The position numbers were made by a program, and so were the translations under genes. From assembly GCA_023425645.1 (NCBI GenBank), contig JAFACG010000036.1, forward strand, positions 1-44,846: a stretch of 44,846 nt of DNA, written 5' to 3'. Positions 1 through 7,019 of the stretch are shown here, in pieces (position 1 is the first letter of the stretch; each line of letters opens with the position of its first letter). The notes beneath the pieces are model-generated. The model made no database searches and had not been told where the DNA came from. It saw nothing but the letters and a program-made list of their open reading frames with translations. Source of the stretch: Pseudomonadota bacterium (GTDB taxonomy: Bacteria; Pseudomonadota; Gammaproteobacteria; Burkholderiales; Burkholderiaceae_B).

Positions 1-349
1 TCGCCATTTAAAGAGGTACGTGAGCTGGGTTTAAAACGTCGTGAGACAGTTTGGTCCCTATCTGCCGTGGGCGTTGGATACTTGACGGAGCCTGCTCCTA
101 GTACGAGAGGACCGGAGTGGACGTACCACTGGTGTATCGGTTGTCATGCCAATGGCATTGCCGAGTAGCTACGTACGGAAGAGATAACCGCTGAAGGCAT
201 CTAAGCGGGAAACTCGTCTGAAGATTAGGTATCCCGGGGGCTTGACCCCCCTGTAGGGTCGTCCGAGACCAGGACGTTGATAGGCTGGGTGTGGAAGTGC
301 AGTAATGCATGTAGCTAACCAGTACTAATTGCCCGTGTGGCTTGATCCT
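1..349 (+). rRNA. 23S ribosomal RNA, 3' end (partial)
   Basis: The last ~350 nt of a large-subunit rRNA gene; the 5' part lies outside the window. The universally conserved sarcin-ricin loop (AGTACGAGAGGACC) is at about 100-113. The spacing from it to the end (about 245 nt) fits bacterial 23S rRNA, and the terminal stretch ends in GTGTGGCTTGATCC, the strand that closes the long terminal helix. The exact 3' end is uncertain by a few bases. The 350-529 spacer to the 5S gene holds no gene or tRNA that I can see. Confidence 0.97.
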
Positions 350-529
350 ATAACCCTTGTGGTTGTAGCGAGTCCAAGTTGTTGACCACAGAACGTAAAT
401 ATTGAAAGTGCAGCGCAGCCCGCGCTCCAAACCTTCGAGACACGTGTTCGCGATCCGTACGGATCCCGAACGCGGTGCTTCTTCCATATTGGCCAGGCCG
501 CCTCGCAAGGCGACCCGGCAACCAGTTAC

Positions 530-643
530 GCTTGACGACCATAGCAAGGTGGTCCCACGCCTTCCCATCCCGAACAGGACTGTGAAACGCCTTCGCGCCG
601 ATGATAGTGGACGGACGTCTGTGAAAGTAGGTCATCGTCAAGC
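530..643 (+). rRNA. 5S ribosomal RNA
   Basis: A complete 5S gene of about 114 nt. The ends pair as helix I (GCTTGACGA at 530-538 with TCGTCAAGC at 635-643). Inside are the conserved GGTGGTCCCAC, CCCATCCCGAACAGG, GTGAAACGCC and GCGCCGATGATAGT blocks of bacterial 5S rRNA. It follows the 23S gene in the usual 16S-23S-5S order. Confidence 0.97.
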
Positions 644-654
644 TCTTATCCGCC

Positions 655-694
655 AAAACCCCCGCAAGTCACCCTTGCGGGGGTTTTGCTTTTT
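655..694 (+). terminator. Rho-independent terminator of the rRNA operon
   Basis: A 14-bp perfect stem (AAAACCCCCGCAAG at 655-668 with CTTGCGGGGGTTTT at 674-687) and a 5-nt loop, followed by GCTTTTT. It sits 11 nt after the 5S gene, so it ends the rRNA transcript. Confidence 0.93.
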
Positions 695-828
695 ACGCGC
701 GCCCCAACACAGCGCCCTCGCCTTCGAGGCGCGGCGCGCGCCGGGGTCGGGCCAAGAAGCGGCCCGCGGCCCGCGGCATCCCAAACGCCTTGCCCGCCCA
801 TCCGGGCGGGCTCTCCCGATCCGTCCCG

Positions 829-842
829 TTGACCTGCATCAA
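829..842. promoter_or_regulatory. Fnr/Anr/Dnr-type box upstream of the Crp/Fnr regulator gene
   Basis: TTGAC-CTGC-ATCAA; the opposite strand reads TTGAT-GCAG-GTCAA, an exact match to the Anr/Dnr-type consensus TTGAT-N4-GTCAA. The gap to the ATG at 924 is 81 nt, close to the gap for two other boxes in this window (3338-3351 and 8855-8868). That spacing suits an activating position near -41.5 with a short leader. A GC-rich hairpin (792-811) lies just upstream. The match is seen; the binding protein (the neighbouring regulator or a global Fnr) is inferred. Confidence 0.75.
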
Positions 843-923
843 GCAGGGCATGGTCCTGCCCGTCCAGCAAGGGATGGAGTGTGTCAGTCTTTCCGAGGTC
901 TTATTTTGATTTCGGAGTTGGCC

Positions 924-1676
924 ATGACGGAACCGGACAGTCGTGATCAAGAGCCTGCGCAACGATCGGCAGGCTCCGGCTTTACCGCCCAGGAGGAGGC
1001 GCGGCGCCTGGCGCGCATACAGGCTCATCTTGCCCATCTGCCGCTCTTCAAGGAATTGCCCCGCAGCGAGCTGGAGCCCATCGCCCAGGGCACGCGGGAA
1101 ATCCATGCCCTGCGGGGCGATATCCTGTTTCGCAGCGGCGATCCCTGCCTGGGCTTTCACGTGGTGGTGTATGGACGCATCAAGCTGGTCTTCGTGTCCT
1201 CTTCAGGCCTGGAGCGGGTCGTGCGCCTGGTGGGACCGGGCGAAGGGTTCGGCGAAGCCCTGATGTTCATGGAGCGCAATTACATCGTCACGGCGCAGGC
1301 GCTGGTGGACACCCTGTTGCTGCATGTCGGGCGCGACACCTTGTTCACCCGGCTGGAGCAAAGCCCGGGCGTGGCTCGGCGCATGCTGGCCGGGCTGAGT
1401 GAGCGCCTGTACCGCCTGATGGGCGAACTGGAGTCCTACACCTTGCAGAACGGCGTGCAGCGCCTGGTGTCCTATCTGCTGCAGGAGTGGCCGGGCGAAG
1501 AGGGCAAGCCGTTCCGTATCGATGTGGGCAAGTCGGTGATTGCTTCCCGGCTCAACCTGACGCCCGAACATTTGTCGCGCACCTTGCGCGAGTTGATGGA
1601 CCGCGGCCTGATCCGCGTGCAGCGCCGCAATTTCACGATTCTGGACAGCGAGGCCCTGCGCCAGTATCGCGGGTAG
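924..1676 (+). CDS. Crp/Fnr-family transcription regulator (Dnr/NnrR-like)
   Basis: 250-residue regulator. Residues ~35-150 form a cyclic-nucleotide-binding-type effector barrel (FHVVVYGRIKLVF, GPGEGFGEALMF), then a dimer helix and a winged helix at ~175-245. The recognition helix holds Glu215, Ser218 and Arg219, the E..SR pattern of Fnr-type proteins that read TTGAT half-sites. There is no N-terminal cysteine cluster, so it is not an oxygen-sensing [4Fe-4S] Fnr; a heme/NO-sensing Dnr or NnrR-like role fits the neighbouring genes but is inferred. The start at 924 has GGAG 6 nt upstream; the frame stays open far upstream through the 5S gene, which is not coding. The 3' end overlaps the convergent membrane-protein gene by 44 bp. 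Confidence 0.88.
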   Translation: MTEPDSRDQEPAQRSAGSGFTAQEEARRLARIQAHLAHLPLFKELPRSELEPIAQGTREIHALRGDILFRSGDPCLGFHVVVYGRIKLVFVSSSGLERVVRLVGPGEGFGEALMFMERNYIVTAQALVDTLLLHVGRDTLFTRLEQSPGVARRMLAGLSERLYRLMGELESYTLQNGVQRLVSYLLQEWPGEEGKPFRIDVGKSVIASRLNLTPEHLSRTLRELMDRGLIRVQRRNFTILDSEALRQYRG

Positions 1677-3000
1677 GGGCATACGCAGCGATAGCGCTGA
1701 GGCATTCGCGGTAGCGTCGCCATGCCGTCCATAGGTTCCGAGCCAGCACGGCAAAAGACAGAAACAGCACAGGAGCAGCCATCCACGCAAACACACGCCC
1801 GCCCAATGCGGCCAGGGCCCAGACCAGAACGGCGGTGCTGTGCAATACCCAGTGCCAGCGTGCGGCCGATTGCGGCATATAGTGGCCGGTCTTGGGGACC
1901 AGGCGCAACAGTTCGCGGGTCTGCTCGGGTTTGTCTGCGTCGAAGGGTACGGCTTGCTGGGCTTCCCGCCAGAGCAGAAAGGGAACGATGATGTAGAGCA
2001 TGCCGGAGACGGCCGAGCCGAGCGCGCCCATGATCAGCAGGATGCCGATGCTCAAGGCGGAACCCTGGCCTGCGGGCGTGTTCAGCCAGAAGCCCAGGGG
2101 CACGCAGGCGAGCAGGCTGGCCAGGGCGCTGTACCAGAACAGCGTGCTGACGTCGGCCTTGGGACGCTTGCGGCGCCATAGTCGGATCCAGGTGACGATT
2201 GCCCACAAGGCGTAGGACAGCAGGATCAGGTATTGCAGCAGCTCGCGCAGCGGCAGCCAGGGGCCGGGCAAGGGCTCCAGCGCCCAGCGGGCGAGCAGCA
2301 GGCCGGCCAAGGTCCAGGGCAGCCAGCGCACCAGAGGGCGCGGGTAGAGTTCGGTGACCTGGAAGATGGGCAGCAGCTGAAAAGACATGGCCATCAACAG
2401 CAGGCCGGCCCAGCCGCCCAGACCCCATGCCACATGATTGTCGAGCAGATTGGGTACAGGCCTGTCCAGGCCCAGCGCCAGCAGCATGGCCAGCCCCGAC
2501 AGCAGGGTCAGGCCCAGGAACGCCAGGGCGAGGCGCACCGGCGTCAAGATCTCGCGGGCGCCCGGGAATACCTGGCGGCGCTGGCGCCATAGCGCCCCGG
2601 CCATGACGCCCAGATAAGCCGCCAGGGCCGCGCCCAGTGACAAGGCCGCCAGCAGCCAGGTCCAGCGCTGCCATGTCATGAAACCCATGATCAGCAGCAG
2701 CGTGCCGGCGCTCAGCAGACCCCACAAGGCCAGACTCATGGCTCTGGGGAGGGCGAGGCGTACATTGGCGGCGACGGCCAGGATGTGTAGCAGGGAGCCC
2801 AGCATGGCGCTGCCCAGCACGCCCAGCGTCCAGGCATGGGTCAGTGCCAGCGCGGCAGGGTGCCAGCGGGACGTGAACAACTCGGGGCCCGTGCAGGCGG
2901 CCAGGATGGACGCCAGCAGTCCGAACAGCGGCACGTTGAGGAAAAAGGGCAGGCTCAGGGCCAGGGGCGGGGATCGGTCGATGGACAGGGCGCGCTGCAT
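1633..3000 (-). CDS. Multi-pass membrane protein, NnrS / heme-copper-oxidase-subunit-I-like
   Basis: 455 residues, almost wholly hydrophobic, with roughly 12 predicted membrane segments. The N-terminal third has spaced histidines in RWHPAALALTHAWTLG and GSLLHIL; a later segment has DNHVAWGLGGWAG followed by SFQLLPIFQ. These look like the heme-ligand-type histidines of NnrS and oxidase-subunit-I-like proteins found beside Dnr/NnrR regulators. It lies 3 nt downstream of the DUF2249 gene, so the two form an operon convergent with the regulator gene, overlapping its 3' end. A role in nitric oxide or nitrosative stress tolerance is inferred from context. The family assignment is moderate, since the classic NnrS HEM motif is not obvious. 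Confidence 0.6.
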   Translation of the reverse strand: MQRALSIDRSPPLALSLPFFLNVPLFGLLASILAACTGPELFTSRWHPAALALTHAWTLGVLGSAMLGSLLHILAVAANVRLALPRAMSLALWGLLSAGTLLLIMGFMTWQRWTWLLAALSLGAALAAYLGVMAGALWRQRRQVFPGAREILTPVRLALAFLGLTLLSGLAMLLALGLDRPVPNLLDNHVAWGLGGWAGLLLMAMSFQLLPIFQVTELYPRPLVRWLPWTLAGLLLARWALEPLPGPWLPLRELLQYLILLSYALWAIVTWIRLWRRKRPKADVSTLFWYSALASLLACVPLGFWLNTPAGQGSALSIGILLIMGALGSAVSGMLYIIVPFLLWREAQQAVPFDADKPEQTRELLRLVPKTGHYMPQSAARWHWVLHSTAVLVWALAALGGRVFAWMAAPVLFLSFAVLARNLWTAWRRYRECLSAIAAYAPTRDTGAGPRCPES

Positions 3001-3003
3001 GGT

Positions 3004-3225
3004 TCAGGTCCGTCGTATGACAAGCCGGTAATGCGTACCGCATGCCATGCAGTCGTGCTCGAAGCCATGGCGTTGCAGGATGGCGTAGAGGGGGAAGGGC
3101 TCGCGGTCGATCAGCATGATGAGCTCCTGCCCGCGCGCCAGTCCCGCCAGCGCTTCCAGGCAGTGCTCCAGGGGTTGCGGTGCGGGCAGGCCGCGCACGT
3201 CCAGCCGTGTTTCAGTCCTTGTCAT
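3004..3225 (-). CDS. Small TusA-like / DUF2249 protein
   Basis: 73 residues with the TusA-like beta-alpha-beta-alpha fold pattern: LDVRGLPAPQPLEHCLEAL, then an LIDREPFPLYAILQRHGF turn and a final THYRLVIRR strand. In TusA the first turn carries the catalytic CPxP cysteine; here it is LPAP, so sulfur transfer through that residue is not possible. DUF2249 proteins of this type commonly sit next to Fnr/Dnr regulators and nitrogen-oxide genes. It ends 3 nt before the membrane-protein gene and is probably transcribed with it. Function unknown. Confidence 0.75.
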   Translation of the reverse strand: MTRTETRLDVRGLPAPQPLEHCLEALAGLARGQELIMLIDREPFPLYAILQRHGFEHDCMACGTHYRLVIRRT

Positions 3226-3337
3226 GAGGGTGCTCGATCAGAGTTGGAATTGCTTGCTGGCATTGTGGGCCAGGCCGGTCCCCGGCTGCCGATTCTGAAT
3301 GATCCCGGTTTGTCCGTGGTCAGAAGATGCGCAGGAA

Positions 3338-3351
3338 TTGATGTGGGTTAA
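3338..3351. promoter_or_regulatory. Fnr/Anr-type box upstream of ubiU
   Basis: TTGAT-GTGG-GTTAA, 9 of 10 arm positions matching TTGAT-N4-GTCAA. It lies 83 nt before the ubiU ATG, with a -10-like CATAGT at 3374-3379 about 30 bp below the box centre, as expected for an activator site at -41.5. It also lies 112 nt upstream of the divergent DUF2249 gene, so it could serve both. Sequence match seen; function inferred. Confidence 0.6.
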
Positions 3352-3434
3352 GGAGGGCGCCGGCAGGAGCGGGCATAGTGGTGGGCATTGCCGAGCCGGG
3401 GCGGGCCCCGGCGAGATGTCTGATCGGGAGTCTC

Positions 3435-4475
3435 ATGAATACAGTATCTCGGGCGGCTGTCCCGCCTCTGGAACCGCGGCTGGAGCTGGTCTGCCCGGCC
3501 GGCAGCCTGCCGGCGCTGAAAGCCGCCATCGATCATGGCGCGGACAGCGTCTACCTGGGTTTTCGCGATGCGACCAATGCGCGCAATTTCGCGGGCCTGA
3601 ATTTCGACGCCCAGGCGATCGAACAAGGCATGCGCTATGCGCACGAGCGCGGCTGCAAAGTCCTCCTGGCCCTCAATACCTACCCGCAGCCGCAGGCCTG
3701 GCGCCTGTGGCGCGATGCCGTGGACCGGGCCGCCGGCTCCGGCGTGGACGCCGTCATCATGGCTGATCCGGGCCTCATGGCCTACGCCCGCGAGCGCCAT
3801 CCGGACCTGCGCCTGCATTTGTCGGTCCAGGGCTCGGCCACCAATTCCGAGGCCATTTCCTACTATCACGATCATTTCGGCATCCAGCGCGTGGTCTTGC
3901 CGCGCGTGCTGTCCATGGCGCAGGTCGAGCAAGTCTGCGAGCAGGTGCCCGTGCAGGTGGAGGTCTTCGGTTTCGGCAGCCTGTGCGTGATGGTGGAAGG
4001 GCGCTGCGCCCTGTCCTCCTACGCGACCGGAGAGTCTCCCAACACGCATGGCGTCTGCTCTCCGGCCCGGCACGTGCGCTGGGAACAGACGGAGCGAGGC
4101 CTGGAGTCGCGCCTGAACGGGGTCTTGATCGATCGTTACCAGGACGGCGAGAACGCGGGCTACCCCACACTGTGCAAGGGCCGCTTCAATGTGGCCGGCG
4201 AAAATTACTACGCCCTGGAGGAGCCCACCAGCCTGAATACGCTGGAGCTGCTGCCGCAGCTGCTGGCCGCGGGCGTTGCCGCCATCAAGATCGAAGGGCG
4301 CCAGCGCAGCCCGGCCTACGTCGCCCAGGTCACGCAGGTCTGGCGCCAGGCCATAGATCTGGCCCAGTCCCGCACGGCGCGCTATTCGGTGCATCCGGCC
4401 TGGATGGGCGCCCTGAACAAGCTGGCCGAAGGCCAGCAGCATACGCTGGGCGCGTACTCGCGGCCCTGGAAATAA
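3435..4475 (+). CDS. ubiU: Ubiquinone biosynthesis protein UbiU (O2-independent hydroxylation, U32 family)
   Basis: 346-residue U32-peptidase-family protein. UbiU and UbiV form a complex that hydroxylates the ubiquinone ring without O2, using prephenate as oxygen donor. Four cysteines at 184, 191, 208 and 247 have the same spacing (7, 17, 39) as the four [4Fe-4S] ligands known in E. coli UbiU. The N-terminus (LELVCPAGSLPALKAAIDHGADSVYLGF) is the family barrel start. The ATG at 3435 has GGGAG 4 nt upstream; an in-frame ATG at 3378 lacks this. ubiV follows after 20 nt and ubiT further on, and an Fnr-type box lies upstream, all fitting anaerobic expression. Confidence 0.95.
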   Translation: MNTVSRAAVPPLEPRLELVCPAGSLPALKAAIDHGADSVYLGFRDATNARNFAGLNFDAQAIEQGMRYAHERGCKVLLALNTYPQPQAWRLWRDAVDRAAGSGVDAVIMADPGLMAYARERHPDLRLHLSVQGSATNSEAISYYHDHFGIQRVVLPRVLSMAQVEQVCEQVPVQVEVFGFGSLCVMVEGRCALSSYATGESPNTHGVCSPARHVRWEQTERGLESRLNGVLIDRYQDGENAGYPTLCKGRFNVAGENYYALEEPTSLNTLELLPQLLAAGVAAIKIEGRQRSPAYVAQVTQVWRQAIDLAQSRTARYSVHPAWMGALNKLAEGQQHTLGAYSRPWK

Positions 4476-4495
4476 GCCGGCGACGGAGAACGATC

Positions 4496-5398
4496 ATGAA
4501 ATTCGCTTTGGGACCCCTGCAATACTACTGGTCGCGCATCGCCGTGCTGCAATTCTACGAATCGGCCTGCGAGTGGCCGGTGGACCTGGTCTACCTGGGG
4601 GAAACCGTCTGCTCCCGGCGGCACGAACTGCGCCTGGAGGATTGGCTGGAAGTGGCCGACATGCTCGCCCAGGCCGGCAAGACCCCGATCCTGTCCACGC
4701 AGGTATTGCTGGAGTCGGGCCGGGACATGACGACCCTGCGCAAAGTGACCGAACACGGCCGCTACCTGGTCGAGGCCAACGACATGGGCGCGGTGCGCCG
4801 CATGCAGGGCCGGGACTTCGTCGCCGGCCCTTTCCTGAACATCTACAATGCGCCGGCCCTGGAGCTGATCGCCTCGCAGGGCGCCGTGCGCTGGGTCATG
4901 CCGCTGGAAATGGGGCGCGCCGGCCTGGCGCAGCTCCAGCAGGACAGGCCCCGCGGCCTGGAAACCGAGGTCTTCGCCTTCGGCCGCCTGCCCCTGGCTT
5001 TTTCAGCGCGGTGCTTCACGGCCCGCAATCGCAATCTGCCCAAGGACAACTGCCAGTACGTCTGCATGGACCATCCCGACGGACTTCTGCTGGAGACGCG
5101 CGAAGGCCAGGGCTTCCTGACCATCAACGGCATACAGACGCAGTCCGCCTGGATTTACACCTTGCTGCATGAACTGCGTGATCTGGAGAGCCTGGGCGTG
5201 GACGTGATCCGTCTCAGTCCGCAGTCCCGCGACATGGGCGAGGTCCTCAGGCTTTACCGCGATGTCGCGGACGGGCGCCAGGCCAGCACGGTCGCGCATG
5301 AGCAGTTGCTGGAGCTGTTGCCGTCCAGCGCCTGCAATGGCTTCTGGCACGGCCGGCCGGGCCTGGACATGGTCTCGCCCGCGTCCGAGCGTTTCTGA
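4496..5398 (+). CDS. ubiV: Ubiquinone biosynthesis protein UbiV (O2-independent hydroxylation, U32 family)
   Basis: 300 residues, partner of UbiU. The iron-sulfur cysteines are visible: Cys39 in GETVCSRRHELR, Cys173 in SARCFTARN, Cys186 and Cys190 in DNCQYVC. The 13 and 4 residue spacings match E. coli UbiV. The motif LVYLGETVCSRRHELR is diagnostic for the family. The start is supported by a purine-rich CGACGGAGAACG just before the ATG. It lies 20 nt after ubiU in the same operon. Confidence 0.95.
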   Translation: MKFALGPLQYYWSRIAVLQFYESACEWPVDLVYLGETVCSRRHELRLEDWLEVADMLAQAGKTPILSTQVLLESGRDMTTLRKVTEHGRYLVEANDMGAVRRMQGRDFVAGPFLNIYNAPALELIASQGAVRWVMPLEMGRAGLAQLQQDRPRGLETEVFAFGRLPLAFSARCFTARNRNLPKDNCQYVCMDHPDGLLLETREGQGFLTINGIQTQSAWIYTLLHELRDLESLGVDVIRLSPQSRDMGEVLRLYRDVADGRQASTVAHEQLLELLPSSACNGFWHGRPGLDMVSPASERF

Positions 5399-5464
5399 GC
5401 GCGCACCTTTGCATCAGCCGCAAGGCTTGAGTTATTCACCATCCGGATTCCTGGAGATCTGACG

Positions 5465-5962
5465 ATGACCGCTTCTTCCTCGCCCACCCCGCGAGTCCCA
5501 GCCCCCCTGGCTGGCCTCTTGCAATGCCTGCCGCGCTGGCCCGGTTCCCGGGCGCTGGCCAGCGCCTTGAATCTGCTGATGGCGCCCCACCTGCCTGCCG
5601 ACACCTGTCAGCGGCTGGAGGGGCGACGCCTGCGGCTGCAGGTGGCCGATGCGCGGCTGGAGTTCGACTACACCTGGCGCAACGGAGCTTTCCAGCCCTT
5701 GGCGAGCGGCGGCCCGGCGCCGGACCTGACCTTGCGCGCCAATGCCTGGGACTTCTATCAACTGCTGCAGCGCGGCGAGGACCCGGACACCTTGTTCTTC
5801 AACCGGCGCCTGGTGATAGAAGGCGATACCGAGCTGGGCCTGATGGTCAAGAACACCCTGGACTCGCTGGACCCGGGCGTCCTGCAGCCGCGCGCCGTGC
5901 TGCGGCAGGGATGGGCCGTCTTGCGGCGCGGCCCCATGCCGCGCCGGAGCCTGAGAGCCTAG
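5465..5962 (+). CDS. ubiT: Ubiquinone biosynthesis accessory factor UbiT (SCP2 domain)
   Basis: 165 residues with one SCP2 sterol-carrier-type lipid-binding domain (about 40-145), including RLRLQVADARLEFDYTWRNG and GDTELGLMVKNTLDSLD. UbiT is thought to bind ubiquinone intermediates for the anaerobic hydroxylases. GGAG at 5453-5456 lies 8 nt before the ATG. It is 66 nt after ubiV, and its TAG stop lies in a CTAG that is shared with the stop of convergent nrdG, leaving no room for a terminator between them. Confidence 0.88.
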   Translation: MTASSSPTPRVPAPLAGLLQCLPRWPGSRALASALNLLMAPHLPADTCQRLEGRRLRLQVADARLEFDYTWRNGAFQPLASGGPAPDLTLRANAWDFYQLLQRGEDPDTLFFNRRLVIEGDTELGLMVKNTLDSLDPGVLQPRAVLRQGWAVLRRGPMPRRSLRA

Positions 5963-6714
5963 GCGCGCCGCACTTCAAAAGAAGGAAACAATCCGGCCAG
6001 CGTCCGGATGACGGCGTCTCCGGGGTAGGCGCCCAGCGCCTTTCCGCTGTCATTCAAGGCGGCGTCCTGGCAGCCTTGCGCTCGAAATACCTGCAGGGCG
6101 TAGCGCCGCACGCCCAGATCATGCAGGCGGCGACCCAGCGACAGCAGCGCGTCGGGGCTGTGCAGACGAGGATGTATGGTGCTGCGGCATTCGAAGTCGG
6201 CGCCGTGCTCCAGCAGGATATCCAGGCTGGCTTGCGCGGCGGCGCCGCTGCCATGGATCCGCGTGATCGCGTCATAGTCCTGAAAGCCTGCTTTCACATC
6301 CAGGCCCACCCAATCCGTCCAGGGCAGCACTTCGCGCAGGCGGCGCGGATGCGTGCCGCCCGTATGCAATCCGATCTTGAAGTCCAGGTCGCGCACGGCG
6401 CGCATGGCCGCGCCCAGGGCAGGGTCCATGGTGGGCTCGCCGCCGCTGAAGACGACCGCGTCCAGCATGCCGGCGCGGCGGCGCAGGAAGTCCAGGATGG
6501 TTTCCCAGTCCAGAGGACTGTCCGAAGTGCGTTCCTGCAGATGAGGGTTGTGGCAGTAGCCGCAACGCCAGGGGCAGCCTTGCACGAAGATCACCGCCGC
6601 CAGGCGGCCGGGGTAATCGGTCGCGGTAAAGGGGACGAAGCCGCCCACCCTCAGGCGCGCCGCCGCCCCGGAGGGAGCGGGAGCGGCGGGGCCGGTGCAA
6701 AGGCGCGTGGTCAT
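5959..6714 (-). CDS. nrdG: Anaerobic ribonucleotide reductase activating protein (radical SAM), NrdG type
   Basis: 251 residues. A radical-SAM CxxxCxxC motif is at Cys47, Cys51 and Cys54 (GCPWRCGYCHNP), followed by FSGGEPTMDP, the SAM-binding GGE element. This long form is the kind paired with ATP-cone-less NrdD proteins. It would cleave S-adenosylmethionine to make the glycyl radical on the reductase. Its ATG overlaps the stop of the 60-residue glycyl-radical gene (ATGA), showing tight coupling with its substrate. The product annotation is firm; the exact NrdG subclass is inferred. Confidence 0.92.
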   Translation of the reverse strand: MTTRLCTGPAAPAPSGAAARLRVGGFVPFTATDYPGRLAAVIFVQGCPWRCGYCHNPHLQERTSDSPLDWETILDFLRRRAGMLDAVVFSGGEPTMDPALGAAMRAVRDLDFKIGLHTGGTHPRRLREVLPWTDWVGLDVKAGFQDYDAITRIHGSGAAAQASLDILLEHGADFECRSTIHPRLHSPDALLSLGRRLHDLGVRRYALQVFRAQGCQDAALNDSGKALGAYPGDAVIRTLAGLFPSFEVRRA

Positions 6715-6893
6715 GCCGTGCGCGGTTCGGGGTTCAGGCCGGCGCGCTGTTCGGTGAAGTAGCGCCGCTCATGGAATTCGCCTTGCTTGCCGATGTTGAA
6801 CGAGGACATGGGGCGGTGGTAGCCCATGACCCGCGTCCAGATTTCGCAAGGCTGGCGTTCGGCGTCATCGAGGGTGAAAGTGGTGTCTGTCAT
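6711..6893 (-). CDS. Separate glycyl-radical segment of class III ribonucleotide reductase
   Basis: 60 residues. The core CEIWTRVMGYHRPMSSFN, then GKQGEFHERRYF, corresponds to the extreme C-terminus of one-piece NrdD enzymes, where the radical glycine lies in R-V-x-G-Y; here that is Gly24. AGGAG stands 6 nt before the ATG, so it is translated on its own. It starts 126 nt after the nrdD stop, and its stop overlaps the nrdG start. The 582-residue NrdD ends without this motif, so the radical site is supplied by this peptide. The sequence match is clear; that it acts in trans as a subunit is inferred. Confidence 0.85.
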   Translation of the reverse strand: MTDTTFTLDDAERQPCEIWTRVMGYHRPMSSFNIGKQGEFHERRYFTEQRAGLNPEPRTA

Positions 6894-7019
6894 GGAAAGC
6901 TCCTGGTGAGAATCCGGGCCGGGCCACGGAAGAATGGAAAGTCGGTGTGCCGCTTGGCGCCTTCATTTGCATGGCAAGGCAATGGCCGGCAGCGTGAGGA
7001 TGGGCGGGCGCGACGGCGC

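Noticed and set aside
402..923. N-terminal extension of the Crp/Fnr protein through the 5S gene
   Set aside because: The 5S rRNA and its terminator occupy this stretch; the start at 924 has a proper ribosome site.
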